64,000 nt of DNA from Salipiger sp. CCB-MM3 (GCF_001687105.1 NZ_CP014596.1:124001-188000), one strand, 5' to 3'; shown: positions 44,186-53,150, numbered from the stretch's first letter. Made by a program: numbers and translations. The notes: a model not told the origin generated them from the letters alone.

Positions 44186-44819
44186 CATGACCTCCGGTTT
44201 GAGTTTCGAGACCCTGCGCATCACCCGGCAGGACGCGCCGCTACTGAGCCTCGACGCGCGCGTCGCGCCGGGCGAGGTGCTGACCCTCATGGGCCCCTCT
44301 GGCTCGGGTAAATCCACGCTGCTGGCCGCGGTCATCGGCACACTCGCGCCGGGCTTCGGCCTCACCGGGCGCATCACGCTGGATGGGCAGGACATCACCG
44401 CGCTGCCTCCCGAGCGCCGCCGCGTCGGCATCCTCTTTCAGGACGAGCTGCTGTTTCCGCATCTGTCGGTGGGCGGCAATCTCGGCTTTGGCCTGCCACC
44501 GCAATTGCGCGGCAAAGCACGCCGCGCCCGGATCGACGCCGCGCTCTCCGAGATCGGGCTCGCGGACTATGCCAGCCGCGATCCAGCCACGCTCTCGGGC
44601 GGGCAGAAAGCACGGGTGGCGCTGATGCGCATGCTGCTCTCCGAGCCGCGCGCCCTGCTGCTCGACGAACCATTCTCGAAACTAGACGCCGCGCTGCGCG
44701 GCCAGATCCACAGCCTCGTGTTCGAGCGCGCGCGGGCGCAAGGGCTTCCCGTGCTGCTGGTGACGCATGATCCCGCCGATGCCGAGGCCGCCGGAGGACA
44801 GCTGATCGAGCTCGGCTGA
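44175..44819 (+). CDS. ynjD: ABC transporter ATP-binding protein (YnjD type)
   Basis: 214 residues. Walker A GPSGSGKST, Q-loop LFQDELLFPHLS, signature LSGGQKARVAL, Walker B ALLLDEPFSKLD and the switch His in LVTHDPADA are all intact. It overlaps the permease stop by 11 bases if the first ATG is used; a second ATG 12 bases later just after the stop is an alternative. It completes the ynjBCD-type importer. Confidence 0.88.
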   Translation: MVPDMTSGLSFETLRITRQDAPLLSLDARVAPGEVLTLMGPSGSGKSTLLAAVIGTLAPGFGLTGRITLDGQDITALPPERRRVGILFQDELLFPHLSVGGNLGFGLPPQLRGKARRARIDAALSEIGLADYASRDPATLSGGQKARVALMRMLLSEPRALLLDEPFSKLDAALRGQIHSLVFERARAQGLPVLLVTHDPADAEAAGGQLIELG

Positions 44820-44894
44820 CCCCCCTTGCGGCGGCAGCCGATCCGCGAAATGGTCGGCGCGGAAGGCGACAGGGATCGTGGGAGGAGAACTGTC

Positions 44895-46349
44895 TTGGAA
44901 ATTGGATTGGACCTCGGCACCAGTTCGGTGATCGCGGTGCTCTGCGACGCCGGGGTGCCCCGCGCCGAGGCGCGGCGCGCCCTGCATAGCGCCTCGCCCA
45001 TGCCCTATGCCTCCGAACAAGACCCCGAGGCGTGGTGGCAGGCCGCACGGGCGGTGCTGGCCGAGGTTCTCGCGCCGCTCTCCGACGCCGAGCGTCGCGC
45101 GGTGACCGCCATCGGGCTTTCGGGGCAGATGCACGGCGCGGTCCTGCTGGACGGCGGTGGCGCGGTCCTGCGCCCGGCGATGCTGTGGAACGACGGGCGA
45201 GCGCATGCGGAATGCACCGCGCTGCGCGCCGCGGTGCCGGAGATCGGCACCATTGCCGGTGTCCCGCCCCTGCCCGGCTTCACCGCGCCAAAGCTGATGT
45301 GGCTGGCGCGGCACGAGCCGCAGGTCCACGCCCGCATCGCGCATATCCTGCTCCCCAAGGATTACCTCGGCTTTCGCCTCCATGGCACCTATGCCACCGA
45401 CCCTTCCGATGCGGCGGGCACGCTGTGGTACCACCAGAAGGCCCGGCGCTGGTCAGAGCGGCTCTGTACGGCCAGCAACACCGACCCCGACTGGCTTCCG
45501 CAGGTTTTGGACGGACATGAGGTCGCGGGGCTGATCCGCCCGGCACTGGCCGCAGAGTTGGGGCTGCAGCCCTCGGTGAAGATCGTCACCGGCGGCGGAG
45601 ACGCGGCCACCGGTGCCGTCGCCGTCGGAGCCGTCGAGGATGGCACGGGGCAGATCTCGCTTGGCACCTCGGGACAGCTGTTGCTGGCGGGCACCCGTTA
45701 TCAGCCCAATCCCGGCGCCTATGTGCATGCCTTTGCCCATACGCTGCCCGACCGCTGGTATCAGATGGCGGCGATGCTCAATGGCGCGCGGCCACTGGCC
45801 TGGTTCGCTGGCATCGCCGGGGCCGAGATCGGCCCCTTGCTGGCGGAGGCGACGACCGTGCCCGAGGCCCGCGTGCCGCTGTTCCTGCCCTATCTCACCG
45901 GCGAGCGCAGCCCGCATGGCGATCCGCACATTCGGGGCGGCTTTTTCGGCCTCGAAGACAGCACCAGCCGCGCTGCGATGATGCGCGCGGTGGTCGAGGC
46001 CGTGGCCTTTTGCTTTGCCGATGCGGTGGAGAGTTTCGGATCCGCCGCCGAGGGGCTCGCCCCGCTGCCCGCGCTTGGCGGCGGCGCGCAGAGCGATGCG
46101 CTGCTGCAGGCGGTCAGCGATGCCAGCGGCCTGCAGCTCTTCCGTCCCGACGGTGCCACCTTTGGCCCGTCGCTCGGGGCGGCCAAACTAGCAGCGCTTG
46201 CCGTCGGCGCGCTGTCGCGCAGCGACCTCGCGCGTCGCCCCGAGGCGCTGCGGATCTTCGCGCCCGCCGCCTCGGAGCCGATGCTGGAGCGCCTGCAGAA
46301 CTGGCGCGCGCTTTACGCCGCGCTCAAGCCCCTGGCCGCGCCGCGCTAA
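44895..46349 (+). CDS. xylB: Xylulokinase
   Basis: 484 residues, the same length as E. coli XylB. The start is a TTG with a near-ideal GGAGGAG seven bases before it. FGGY-family kinase that phosphorylates D-xylulose. EIGLDLGTSSVIAVLCD is the ATPase phosphate-1 loop; GLSGQMHGAVLLD near residue 75, LWNDGRAHAEC with the catalytic Asp region, and GGGDAATGAVAVG with the second Asp follow. No xylose isomerase, transporter or regulator is adjacent; the upstream neighbour is the ynjD-type gene. Confidence 0.88.
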   Translation: MEIGLDLGTSSVIAVLCDAGVPRAEARRALHSASPMPYASEQDPEAWWQAARAVLAEVLAPLSDAERRAVTAIGLSGQMHGAVLLDGGGAVLRPAMLWNDGRAHAECTALRAAVPEIGTIAGVPPLPGFTAPKLMWLARHEPQVHARIAHILLPKDYLGFRLHGTYATDPSDAAGTLWYHQKARRWSERLCTASNTDPDWLPQVLDGHEVAGLIRPALAAELGLQPSVKIVTGGGDAATGAVAVGAVEDGTGQISLGTSGQLLLAGTRYQPNPGAYVHAFAHTLPDRWYQMAAMLNGARPLAWFAGIAGAEIGPLLAEATTVPEARVPLFLPYLTGERSPHGDPHIRGGFFGLEDSTSRAAMMRAVVEAVAFCFADAVESFGSAAEGLAPLPALGGGAQSDALLQAVSDASGLQLFRPDGATFGPSLGAAKLAALAVGALSRSDLARRPEALRIFAPAASEPMLERLQNWRALYAALKPLAAPR

Positions 46350-46373
46350 GGCAGCGCCTGTCCAAGCGCCCGC

Positions 46374-46844
46374 TCAGGCCTGCTTGAGCCGCGCCTCGAC
46401 GGTGCCTGCATATTCGGCCATGCGCACCCGAAACTTCTTCTCGATACTGGCGCGGGCGAGCTTCAGCGATTGCACCATGAGCCGCGCCGAAAGCGTCTTG
46501 GGCTGCAGCGCGACCTGCATTGCCACGCGAGTACGGCTGCGCGACAAGGCGACGAACTCGATGCGCGTCAGAACCTCCAGCCCGTCCGACAGGCTGCGAT
46601 AGACCAGCAGATTGGGCGTGTCCTGCTCCACAAGCGCGATCGACGCCTTGCGGGTCTTGCCACGAAAGGTGAACTCCGCCCCCCAAGCCATCTGCGGCCC
46701 GGCATCGCCATCGGTACCCGTCGGCACTCGGCGCAACTCGATCCCGCGCCGCATGATCTGCCGTTCCAGATGATCGAAATTCGTCGCTTCGGCGAAGACC
46801 CGGTCGACCGGGACCTCAATGTCTTCCTTCGTGGATATGTCCAT
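46374..46844 (-). CDS. SRPBCC-fold protein
   Basis: 156 residues. EDIEVPVDRVFAEATNFDHLERQIMRRG is the usual first strand and helices of an SRPBCC (START-like) lipid or ligand pocket, with a long C-terminal helix (LMVQSLKLARASIEKKFRVRMAEYAGTVEARL). The function is unknown; such proteins bind hydrophobic ligands. The ATG at 46844 is preferred to a TTG one codon upstream. Convergent with xylB, and 48 bases downstream of nudC on the same strand. Confidence 0.75.
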   Translation of the reverse strand: MDISTKEDIEVPVDRVFAEATNFDHLERQIMRRGIELRRVPTGTDGDAGPQMAWGAEFTFRGKTRKASIALVEQDTPNLLVYRSLSDGLEVLTRIEFVALSRSRTRVAMQVALQPKTLSARLMVQSLKLARASIEKKFRVRMAEYAGTVEARLKQA

Positions 46845-46892
46845 CAACTGCCTCGAGTAACCGTTTCTAAATCGTTATCGCCGCATTTTGTC

Positions 46893-47852
46893 TTAATCGA
46901 GGCGGTCTGCAAGCCAGTTGCGCAGCAGGAAGTTGGCGATTGAACCCCGCCGCGCCGGCTGCAACCCCGGCAGGTTGCCCGCGAACGCCTCGGCCAGATC
47001 CTCGCGGCTGACCCATTGCGCGTGTTCGATTTCATCGGGATCGATCGTGATCTCTTCGCTGAGCGCCGCGCCGTGACAGCCAAGCATCAGCGAAGCCGGG
47101 AAGGGCCAAGGCTGGCTCGACAGGTAGTTCACCTCGCCGACCTCGATCCCGGTTTCCTCCATGACCTCGCGGCGCACCGCCGCCTCGATCGCCTCGCCGG
47201 GCTCGATGAAGCCCGCTAGGCAGGAATACATCCCCTCGGGCCAGCCGGGCGAGCGCCCCAGAAGGCAGGAATTGCCTCGGGTGATCAGCATGATGACAAC
47301 AGGGTCGGTGCGCGGGAAATGCGGCGCGCCGCAGGCCGGGCACACCCGCTGCCAGCCCGCCTGCGTCACCTCCGACGCGGCCCCGCAGCGGGAACAGAAC
47401 CCATGCGCCTCGTGCCAGCCGAGGATCGCCTTGGCGGTGGCTGCCAGTTCCGCGTCACGCGGGCTCAAGGTGATGAGCTGCGTGCGCAACTCGACGAAGC
47501 GGCTGCCCTCAGGCGCATCGGGATGGGTCTGCACGCTGTGATCGACAAAGCCCTCGCCCTGCGGTGCATCCGGCTCCCAACCCGAGATATCATAGGCCAG
47601 CACCACCTCACCCGCCTCGCGCCCGAGCAGCACCGGGCGGGCGCTTGCGGCGGCGAGCAGCGGGTGGTCGAGCGGCAGCCGCAGTAGCTCGGCCACCTCC
47701 TCGCCCTGCAACAGCGGCTTGCCGCGCCAAAGCACCACGCCGCGCGCGCCCGGGCGCTGCATCGCCGCCGCAAGCCCCGGGATGTCGCCCCGCATCTCCG
47801 CCGCACGGTCGAGCCCCGATCCGCCGAAAGTCACCTGTTCCGCCTGCTGCAT
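46893..47852 (-). CDS. nudC: NADH pyrophosphatase / NAD-decapping Nudix hydrolase
   Basis: 319 residues from MQQAEQVTFG, after a strong AGGAGG site. NudC cleaves NADH and removes NAD caps from RNA. A four-Cys zinc site is visible at C153, C156, C171 and C174 (CSRCG...CPACG). The Nudix box GFIEPGEAIEAAVRREVMEE spans about residues 214-236, followed by the NudC-specific SSQPWPFPASLM element. The upstream Arg-rich extension was rejected. Confidence 0.93.
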   Translation of the reverse strand: MQQAEQVTFGGSGLDRAAEMRGDIPGLAAAMQRPGARGVVLWRGKPLLQGEEVAELLRLPLDHPLLAAASARPVLLGREAGEVVLAYDISGWEPDAPQGEGFVDHSVQTHPDAPEGSRFVELRTQLITLSPRDAELAATAKAILGWHEAHGFCSRCGAASEVTQAGWQRVCPACGAPHFPRTDPVVIMLITRGNSCLLGRSPGWPEGMYSCLAGFIEPGEAIEAAVRREVMEETGIEVGEVNYLSSQPWPFPASLMLGCHGAALSEEITIDPDEIEHAQWVSREDLAEAFAGNLPGLQPARRGSIANFLLRNWLADRLD

Positions 47853-47933
47853 GCGCTGCCTCCTGCTGAGTGCGCAAGCCATGGCACGCACGGCGCGGGG
47901 TGGCAACCGACGCCCCTAGCCCACAGGCTCTGC

Positions 47934-48022
47934 GAGGGGCGCTGCCCCTCGCGCTCCCCGGCGTATTTGGAAAGAGAAGAAGGACAGGCCGCGTCCCCTG
48001 CTTCTTCTCTTTAAAAATACGC
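47934..48022. repeat. Head-to-head pair of the 22-bp repeat with a GC hairpin
   Basis: A 7-bp hairpin GAGGGGC-GCT-GCCCCTC (47934-47950) is followed by one perfect 22-bp unit (47961-47982), an 18-base spacer, and an inverted unit with two changes (CTTCTTCTCTTTAAAAATAC plus GC, 48001-48022). It fills the centre of the 317-bp gene-free interval 47853-48169 between divergent nudC and the nucleotidase gene. Confidence 0.85.
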
Positions 48023-48169
48023 ACGGCGCGCCGCCTGCCGCAGCGCACAGCTGTGCAGCGCTTGGCGCCACGTCAGCCCCTCACACACGGACGTGCGGAG
48101 CGCAACCGTTGCAAGACTGTCTTGAAGCTGCACTATTCCGGGCAGCGACTACACTCGAAGGAGAGCATG

Positions 48170-50146
48170 ATGCGCCGTTTTCCCCAAGCCCCGATCAGCC
48201 GCCGCGGCTTTCTCGCTGGCAGCGCCGCAAGCGGTGCGCTGATCGCGCTGCACCCCTATTCCGCCCGCGCCGCGGCCAATCAGGCGCATCTGCGCATCAT
48301 GGAAACCACCGACCTGCATGTGCATGTCTTCCCCTATGACTATTACGCCGACAAGCCGGTGGACACGGTGGGCCTGTCGCGCACAGCCTCGATCATCGAG
48401 AGCATCCGCGCCGAGGCGACGAACGCGATGCTGGTCGACAATGGCGACTTCCTGCAGGGCAACCCGCTGGGCGATTACATCGCCTATGAGCGCGGCATGA
48501 AAGACGGCGACATGCATCCGGTCATCACCGCGATGAACACGCTGGGCTATGACGCGGGCACCATCGGCAACCATGAGTTCAACTACGGGCTCGGCTTCCT
48601 CGAGAAATCCGCCGCCGGGGCGAATTTCCCCATCGTGCTGGCGAATATTGCCAAGACACAAGGCGCAACTCCGCGCGAGGATGAGACGCTGTTCAAACCC
48701 TATGTGATCCTCGACCGCGAGATCACCGACGGCGCAGGCAACACCCATCCGATCCGCGTCGGCATCATCGGCTTCACCCCGCCGCAGGTGATGAACTGGG
48801 ACCGCAAGCACCTCGAAGGCAACGTCGAGGCGCGCGACATCGTCACCACCGCCGAGGCCTGGGTGCCGCAGATGAAGGAAGAGGGCGCCGAGATTATCAT
48901 CGCGCTGTCGCACTCGGGCATCGGCGCGGCGCAGCATGAGGACGGGATGGAGAACGCCTCGGTGCCGCTGGCCGCCGTCGACGGGATCGACGCGCTGATG
49001 ACCGGTCACAGCCACCTCGTCTTCCCGTCGGCCGATTACGACGGGCGCGATGCCATCGACCTTGCCGCCGGGACCATCCACGGCAAGCCCGCGGTCATGG
49101 GCGGCTTCTGGGGCTCGCACATGGGGCTCATCGACCTGCTGCTCGAGCGCGATGGCAATGCATGGAAAGTGATCTCCACCACCTCCGAGGCGCGTCCGAT
49201 CTACGAGCGTGGCGAGGATCGCAAGGTCACCGCGCTGGTTGGCGACGACGAAGAGGTGCTCGACTCGATCCGCCCCGAGCATGAGGCCACGCTGGATTAC
49301 GTGCGCCGCGCCGTGGGCGAGACCTCGGCGCCGCTCTATTCCTATTTCGCGCTGGTGGCGGATGACCCTTCGGTGCAGATCGTCTCGATCGCGCAGAGCT
49401 GGTACATCGAACAGATGATGCAGGGCACCGAGTACGAGGGGCTGCCGATCCTCTCGGCGGCGGCGCCGTTCAAGGCCGGGGGCCGCGGCGGGCCGGAGTA
49501 TTACACCGATGTGCCCAAGGGCCCGGTGGCGATCAAGAACGTCGCCGACCTCTACCTCTATCCCAACACGGTGCGCGCGGTGAAAGTGACCGGCGCGCAG
49601 GTGAAGAACTGGCTGGAGCGTTCGGCGGGCATGTTCAACCAGATCGAGCCCGGTTCCAGTGATGCGCCGCTGCTGAACCCCGACTTCCCGAGCTACAACT
49701 TCGACGTGATCGACGGGGTGACCTATCAGATCGACCTGTCGCAGCCGGCGATGTTCGACCGCGATGGCAATGTGGTGAACGAGGGCACCAATCGGATCGT
49801 CAACCTCAGCTACGATGGTGCGCCGATTGACCCCGAGGCCGAGTTCATCATTGCGACGAACAACTACCGCGCCTCGGGCGGCGGCAGCTTCCCCGGTGCC
49901 AAGGGCGATACCATCGTCTTCGAAGCGCCAGACACCAACCGCGACGTCATCGTGCGCTACATCGTCGAGCAGGGCACCATCAACCCTTCAGCCGACGACA
50001 ATTGGAGCTTCGCGCCGATGGAGGGCACCACGGTGCTGTTCGAGACCGGCCCCAAGGCGCGCGACTACATGGAGAGCGTCGCGCTCGACATCGAGGATGC
50101 GGGCGACAACGCCGATGGCTACGCCCAGTTCCGCGTGACGCTCTGA
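48170..50146 (+). CDS. cpdB: Exported 2',3'-cyclic-nucleotide 2'-phosphodiesterase / 3'-nucleotidase
   Basis: 658 residues, near E. coli CpdB (647). The N-terminus is a Tat signal: SRRGFLAGSAASGALIAL, then a hydrophobic stretch and an ARA cleavage region, so export should be folded through TatABC, unlike the Sec-exported E. coli enzyme. The metallophosphatase domain starts IMETTDLHVHVFPYDYY, with DNGDFLQGNPLGDY, GNHEFNYGL and HSGIGAAQHEDG metal and active-site motifs. The C-terminal nucleotidase domain spans about residues 380-658. The start follows AAGGAGAGC with a six-base gap. Confidence 0.9.
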   Translation: MRRFPQAPISRRGFLAGSAASGALIALHPYSARAAANQAHLRIMETTDLHVHVFPYDYYADKPVDTVGLSRTASIIESIRAEATNAMLVDNGDFLQGNPLGDYIAYERGMKDGDMHPVITAMNTLGYDAGTIGNHEFNYGLGFLEKSAAGANFPIVLANIAKTQGATPREDETLFKPYVILDREITDGAGNTHPIRVGIIGFTPPQVMNWDRKHLEGNVEARDIVTTAEAWVPQMKEEGAEIIIALSHSGIGAAQHEDGMENASVPLAAVDGIDALMTGHSHLVFPSADYDGRDAIDLAAGTIHGKPAVMGGFWGSHMGLIDLLLERDGNAWKVISTTSEARPIYERGEDRKVTALVGDDEEVLDSIRPEHEATLDYVRRAVGETSAPLYSYFALVADDPSVQIVSIAQSWYIEQMMQGTEYEGLPILSAAAPFKAGGRGGPEYYTDVPKGPVAIKNVADLYLYPNTVRAVKVTGAQVKNWLERSAGMFNQIEPGSSDAPLLNPDFPSYNFDVIDGVTYQIDLSQPAMFDRDGNVVNEGTNRIVNLSYDGAPIDPEAEFIIATNNYRASGGGSFPGAKGDTIVFEAPDTNRDVIVRYIVEQGTINPSADDNWSFAPMEGTTVLFETGPKARDYMESVALDIEDAGDNADGYAQFRVTL

Positions 50147-50190
50147 GCACCGACCCGGGGGCGCATCGCAGCGCCCCCTCTCCCTTGCCC

Positions 50191-50793
50191 ATGTTGTGCC
50201 GCTATCTCACCCACCCGCAGATCATCGTCGACCCGGCGCTTGACGTTCCGCGCTGGCACCTGAGCGATGCGGGCAGGGCACGCATCGCGGCGCTGGCCGC
50301 AAGCGGGGCGCTTCAGGGCACCACGCGGATGATCTCCAGCGATGAGACCAAGGCTCTGGAAACCGCGCAACCCTTGGCCGACGCGCTTGGACTGCGGCTC
50401 GAGGTACGCCCGGCGATGCATGAGAACGACCGCAGCGCCACGGGATTTCTGCCGCCCGCCGAGTTCGAAGAGACCGCCGATCGTTTCTTTGCCGCGCCCG
50501 AAACCTCGGTCCGAGGCTGGGAGCGCGCCGTGGATGCGCAGGCACGCATCCTCCAAGAGGTGAGCGACTGCCTCGCGCAACTAAGCCAGCCAAGACAGCC
50601 AAGCCAGGGCGACACGCTCTTTGTCGGTCATGGCGGCGTGGGCACCCTGCTGTGGTGCGCGGTGGCGGGCAAGCCCATCAGCCGCGCCCACGACCAAGGG
50701 CCGGGAGGCGGCGGGAACGTCTTCGCCTTTACGTGGACGCCGCGCGCCGTGCTGACCGGCTGGCAGCCGATGGAGCGGCTCAGCGCCGGATAA
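50191..50793 (+). CDS. Histidine phosphatase family protein
   Basis: 200 residues. The phosphoglycerate-mutase-like fold is shown by ISSDETKALETAQPLADALG (about residue 52) and LFVGHGGVGTLLWCAVAG (second catalytic His, about residue 148). The first catalytic motif, normally RHG near the N-terminus, reads LTHPQ here, keeping the His but not the preceding Arg. SAM-independent phosphatase activity is uncertain. It begins 44 bases after cpdB, so it may share its transcript. Confidence 0.75.
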   Translation: MLCRYLTHPQIIVDPALDVPRWHLSDAGRARIAALAASGALQGTTRMISSDETKALETAQPLADALGLRLEVRPAMHENDRSATGFLPPAEFEETADRFFAAPETSVRGWERAVDAQARILQEVSDCLAQLSQPRQPSQGDTLFVGHGGVGTLLWCAVAGKPISRAHDQGPGGGGNVFAFTWTPRAVLTGWQPMERLSAG

Positions 50794-51091
50794 TCCCACC
50801 CTCGACAAGCTCATAGTGGCGGATCAGCCTGCTCTCGACGAGGTCCTCTTCAGCCGGGTCCACATGCGGGCGGGTATAGTCCTCATCCGCGAAAGCCTTG
50901 AGCGAGGCCAGATCGCGCCAGACCATGACCACGGAAAACTCCCGCGGACTTTCGGGCCGTGCCGCGCCGGGCAGCACTTCGACGATCCCCTCGGTCCGCC
51001 GCAGCAGCGGAATGGCGATCGTATGGAAGAATTCGGCGAATTCCTCTTCCTTGCCGGGCCGCGTCACGACCTGGAAAATACGCATGATCAT
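50780..51091 (-). CDS. Small antibiotic-biosynthesis-monooxygenase-like protein
   Basis: 103 residues. MIMRIFQVVTRPGKEEEFAEFFHTIAIPLLRRTEG followed by PREFSVVMVWRDLASLKAFADEDYTRPHVDPAE fits a dimeric alpha/beta-barrel (ABM) domain. A strong GGAGGG site precedes the start. Its 3' end overlaps that of the convergent histidine phosphatase gene by 14 bases. The function is unknown; a late His (PHVDPAE) is in the position used by heme or small-molecule oxygenases. Confidence 0.75.
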   Translation of the reverse strand: MIMRIFQVVTRPGKEEEFAEFFHTIAIPLLRRTEGIVEVLPGAARPESPREFSVVMVWRDLASLKAFADEDYTRPHVDPAEEDLVESRLIRHYELVEGGIIRR

Positions 51092-51229
51092 CGAACCACC
51101 CTCCTTGTATCGCGCGATATCGGGGGGCCTGTCTGCCTCAAGGTTCGCGAGCATAACACGAAATCGCGCTCTCGACATTCCCCGCAGCACCGGGCCACAT
51201 TGGCGCCGCCCGAACCCGAAAGGCCCGTG

Positions 51230-51913
51230 ATGACTGCCCCTCTCCCCTTCTCCGCCGTGATCTTCGACCTCGATGGCACACTCGTTGACAGCGAACGCGT
51301 GGCGCTCGAGGCCGGGCGGCGGGCGTTCCTGCGCTTTGGCGTGACTGTGGCGCCGGGGTTTCTCGAAGGGCTGATCGGGCGCGACCGCGACGCCGTGGCC
51401 GATGCGCTGCGCGTGAGTTATGGCGCGCTCGACCAGCTTGCGCTGAAACGGGCCATCCGCGAAGAGAGCATCGCCCTGCGCGAAGCGGAGGGCCTGCCAC
51501 TGAAACCCGGCGCGGTGCTGCTGATCGAAGAGATCGCCGCGCTTGGCCTGCCCATGGCGGTGGCCACCAGTTCCGGCGCCGAAGAGGCCGAGCGCAAGCT
51601 CACCCTCGCCGGGTTGCGCGCGCATTTCACCGCCGTCATCGCCTTCGACCACGTCGAGAACCCCAAGCCCGCGCCGGACCCCTACCTCATGGCCGCCGCA
51701 GCGCTGGGGCATGCCCCCGAGCTCTGTCTCGCCTTCGAGGACAGCGATCCCGGCGCCGCCAGCGCCCGCGCCGCCGGGATGCGGGTGGTGCAGGTGCCCG
51801 ACATGCTGCCCAGCGACGGCGTCCATGCGCATCACCTCGCGACCTCGCTGATCGCGGGGGCATTGGCGGCGGGGCTTCCGTTGCAGAGGCCGGGAGACGA
51901 GATCGGCGCCTAA
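51230..51913 (+). CDS. HAD-superfamily hydrolase, beta-phosphoglucomutase-like
   Basis: 227 residues. Motif I is VIFDLDGTLVDSERVALE; motif II VATSSGAE; motif III KPAPDPYL; motif IV LAFEDSDPGAASARAAGM, where EDS in motif IV is the beta-PGM/YcjU pattern. It could be a sugar-phosphate mutase or phosphatase. The ATG at 51230 is used; a GTG one codon before is possible. Divergent from the small monooxygenase gene. Confidence 0.85.
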   Translation: MTAPLPFSAVIFDLDGTLVDSERVALEAGRRAFLRFGVTVAPGFLEGLIGRDRDAVADALRVSYGALDQLALKRAIREESIALREAEGLPLKPGAVLLIEEIAALGLPMAVATSSGAEEAERKLTLAGLRAHFTAVIAFDHVENPKPAPDPYLMAAAALGHAPELCLAFEDSDPGAASARAAGMRVVQVPDMLPSDGVHAHHLATSLIAGALAAGLPLQRPGDEIGA

Positions 51914-51914
51914 T

Positions 51915-51934
51915 TTTTGATCATTAGGTCAAAA
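51915..51934 (+). promoter_or_regulatory. Palindrome before the SsuA/THI5-type ABC operon
   Basis: TTTTGA-N8-TCAAAA, a perfect 6-bp-arm inverted repeat overlapping the gap after the HAD gene and about 150 bases before the binding-protein gene. It could be an operator (GntR-like spacing) or part of a small terminator. N6 within TTGAT...GTCAA does not fit FNR. Confidence 0.3.
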
Positions 51935-52084
51935 TGTAGCAGGTGCTCTGAGAAGCTTCCCCTGATGGGGCCTTCCCTTTGCCGCATTTCCCGGCAAGAT
52001 CACCGCCAAGACGTGAAAAACACGCCGGAAAAAACGCCCAAGACCAAGGCGGCCCAGCCGCCCCAACACGGAGGAAACCCCACC

Positions 52085-53089
52085 ATGTACCCCCGCGCCT
52101 TCGCGCTGGCCGCTGGCCTTATGGCCGCAGCAGCCGCCGCCCAAGCCGAAACCGCCCTGCCCTTCGCGCTCGACTGGAAATTCGAAGGCCCCTCGGCCCC
52201 CTATTTCGTCGCCATCGACAAGGGCTACTTCGCCGAGGCCGATCTCGCGGTGGAAATCTCCGCGGGATCCGGCTCGCTCGACGCCATTCCGAAGGTCGCC
52301 ACGGGGGCTTTCCCGGTGGGCTTTGCCGACATCAACTCGCTGATCAAATTCCTCGACCAGAACCCCGGCGCGCCGGTCACCGGCGTGATGATGGTCTATG
52401 ACAAGCCGCCCTTCGCCATCATTGGCCGCAAGTCGCTGGGCGTCTCCGCGCCCAAGGATCTCGAGGGCAAGGTGCTTGGCGCGCCGCCGCCCGATGGCGC
52501 TTGGGCGCAATTCCCGATCTTCGCCGCCGAGAACGACCTCGACACCGACGCGATCACCGTCGAGCCGGTCGGCTTCCCGACCCGCGAGCCGATGCTGGCC
52601 GAGGGCAAAGTGGCCGCGGTCACCGGGTTTTCCTTCACCTCCTATCTCAACACCGCACGTCTCGGCGTGGATGAGGCTGACATCTCGACAATCCTGATGG
52701 CCGATTATGGCGTCGACCTCTACGGCAATGCGATCATCGTCAACACCGACTGGGCGGCCGAGAATGGCGAGCTTCTGAAAGGCTTCCTCGCCGCCGTCGC
52801 CGCGGGCTGGAAGGACGCGGTGGCCGATCCCGCCGCAGCGGTGGAAAGCCTGATGACCCGCAACCCCGCCGCGGATGCCGAGCTTGAAACCCGCCGGCTG
52901 GAACTGGCGCTGGAGGCCAATGTGGTCACCGACTGGACGAAGGCGAACGGCTTCGGCCCGATCGACGACGCCCGGATGGACAGCGCGCTGGAGCAGATCA
53001 AGCTCACCTATGAGTTCCAGAACGCTCCCGACGCCGCGCTCTATTTCACCGGCGAATATCTGCCCGAGGGCGGCTTCCCGCTCGAGTGA
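52085..53089 (+). CDS. ABC transporter substrate-binding protein (SsuA/THI5 family)
   Basis: 334 residues with a signal peptide (MYPRAFALAAGLMAAAAAAQA). ALDWKFEGPSAPYFVAIDKGYFAEADLAVEI is the NMT1/THI5-like start, followed by VGFADINSLIKFL. Proteins of this group bind nitrate, taurine, alkanesulfonates, or the thiamine pyrimidine and its degradation products. The ligand here is not evident. CGGAGGAAACCCCACC precedes the ATG. First gene of a binding protein, ATPase, permease operon. Confidence 0.87.
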   Translation: MYPRAFALAAGLMAAAAAAQAETALPFALDWKFEGPSAPYFVAIDKGYFAEADLAVEISAGSGSLDAIPKVATGAFPVGFADINSLIKFLDQNPGAPVTGVMMVYDKPPFAIIGRKSLGVSAPKDLEGKVLGAPPPDGAWAQFPIFAAENDLDTDAITVEPVGFPTREPMLAEGKVAAVTGFSFTSYLNTARLGVDEADISTILMADYGVDLYGNAIIVNTDWAAENGELLKGFLAAVAAGWKDAVADPAAAVESLMTRNPAADAELETRRLELALEANVVTDWTKANGFGPIDDARMDSALEQIKLTYEFQNAPDAALYFTGEYLPEGGFPLE

Positions 53090-53150
53090 CACAGCCCCAC
53101 CCCTGTCACCGGGGGCGGCACGCCTGCCCCCGGTGAAGCGAAGGCACGAC

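Noticed and set aside
51935..52060. TPP-riboswitch-like string (GGTGCTCTGAGA) upstream of the THI5-type binding protein
   Set aside because: The second conserved half (ACCC...GAACCTGATC and its helix) is absent and no closing P1 helix can be drawn, so it is a chance match.
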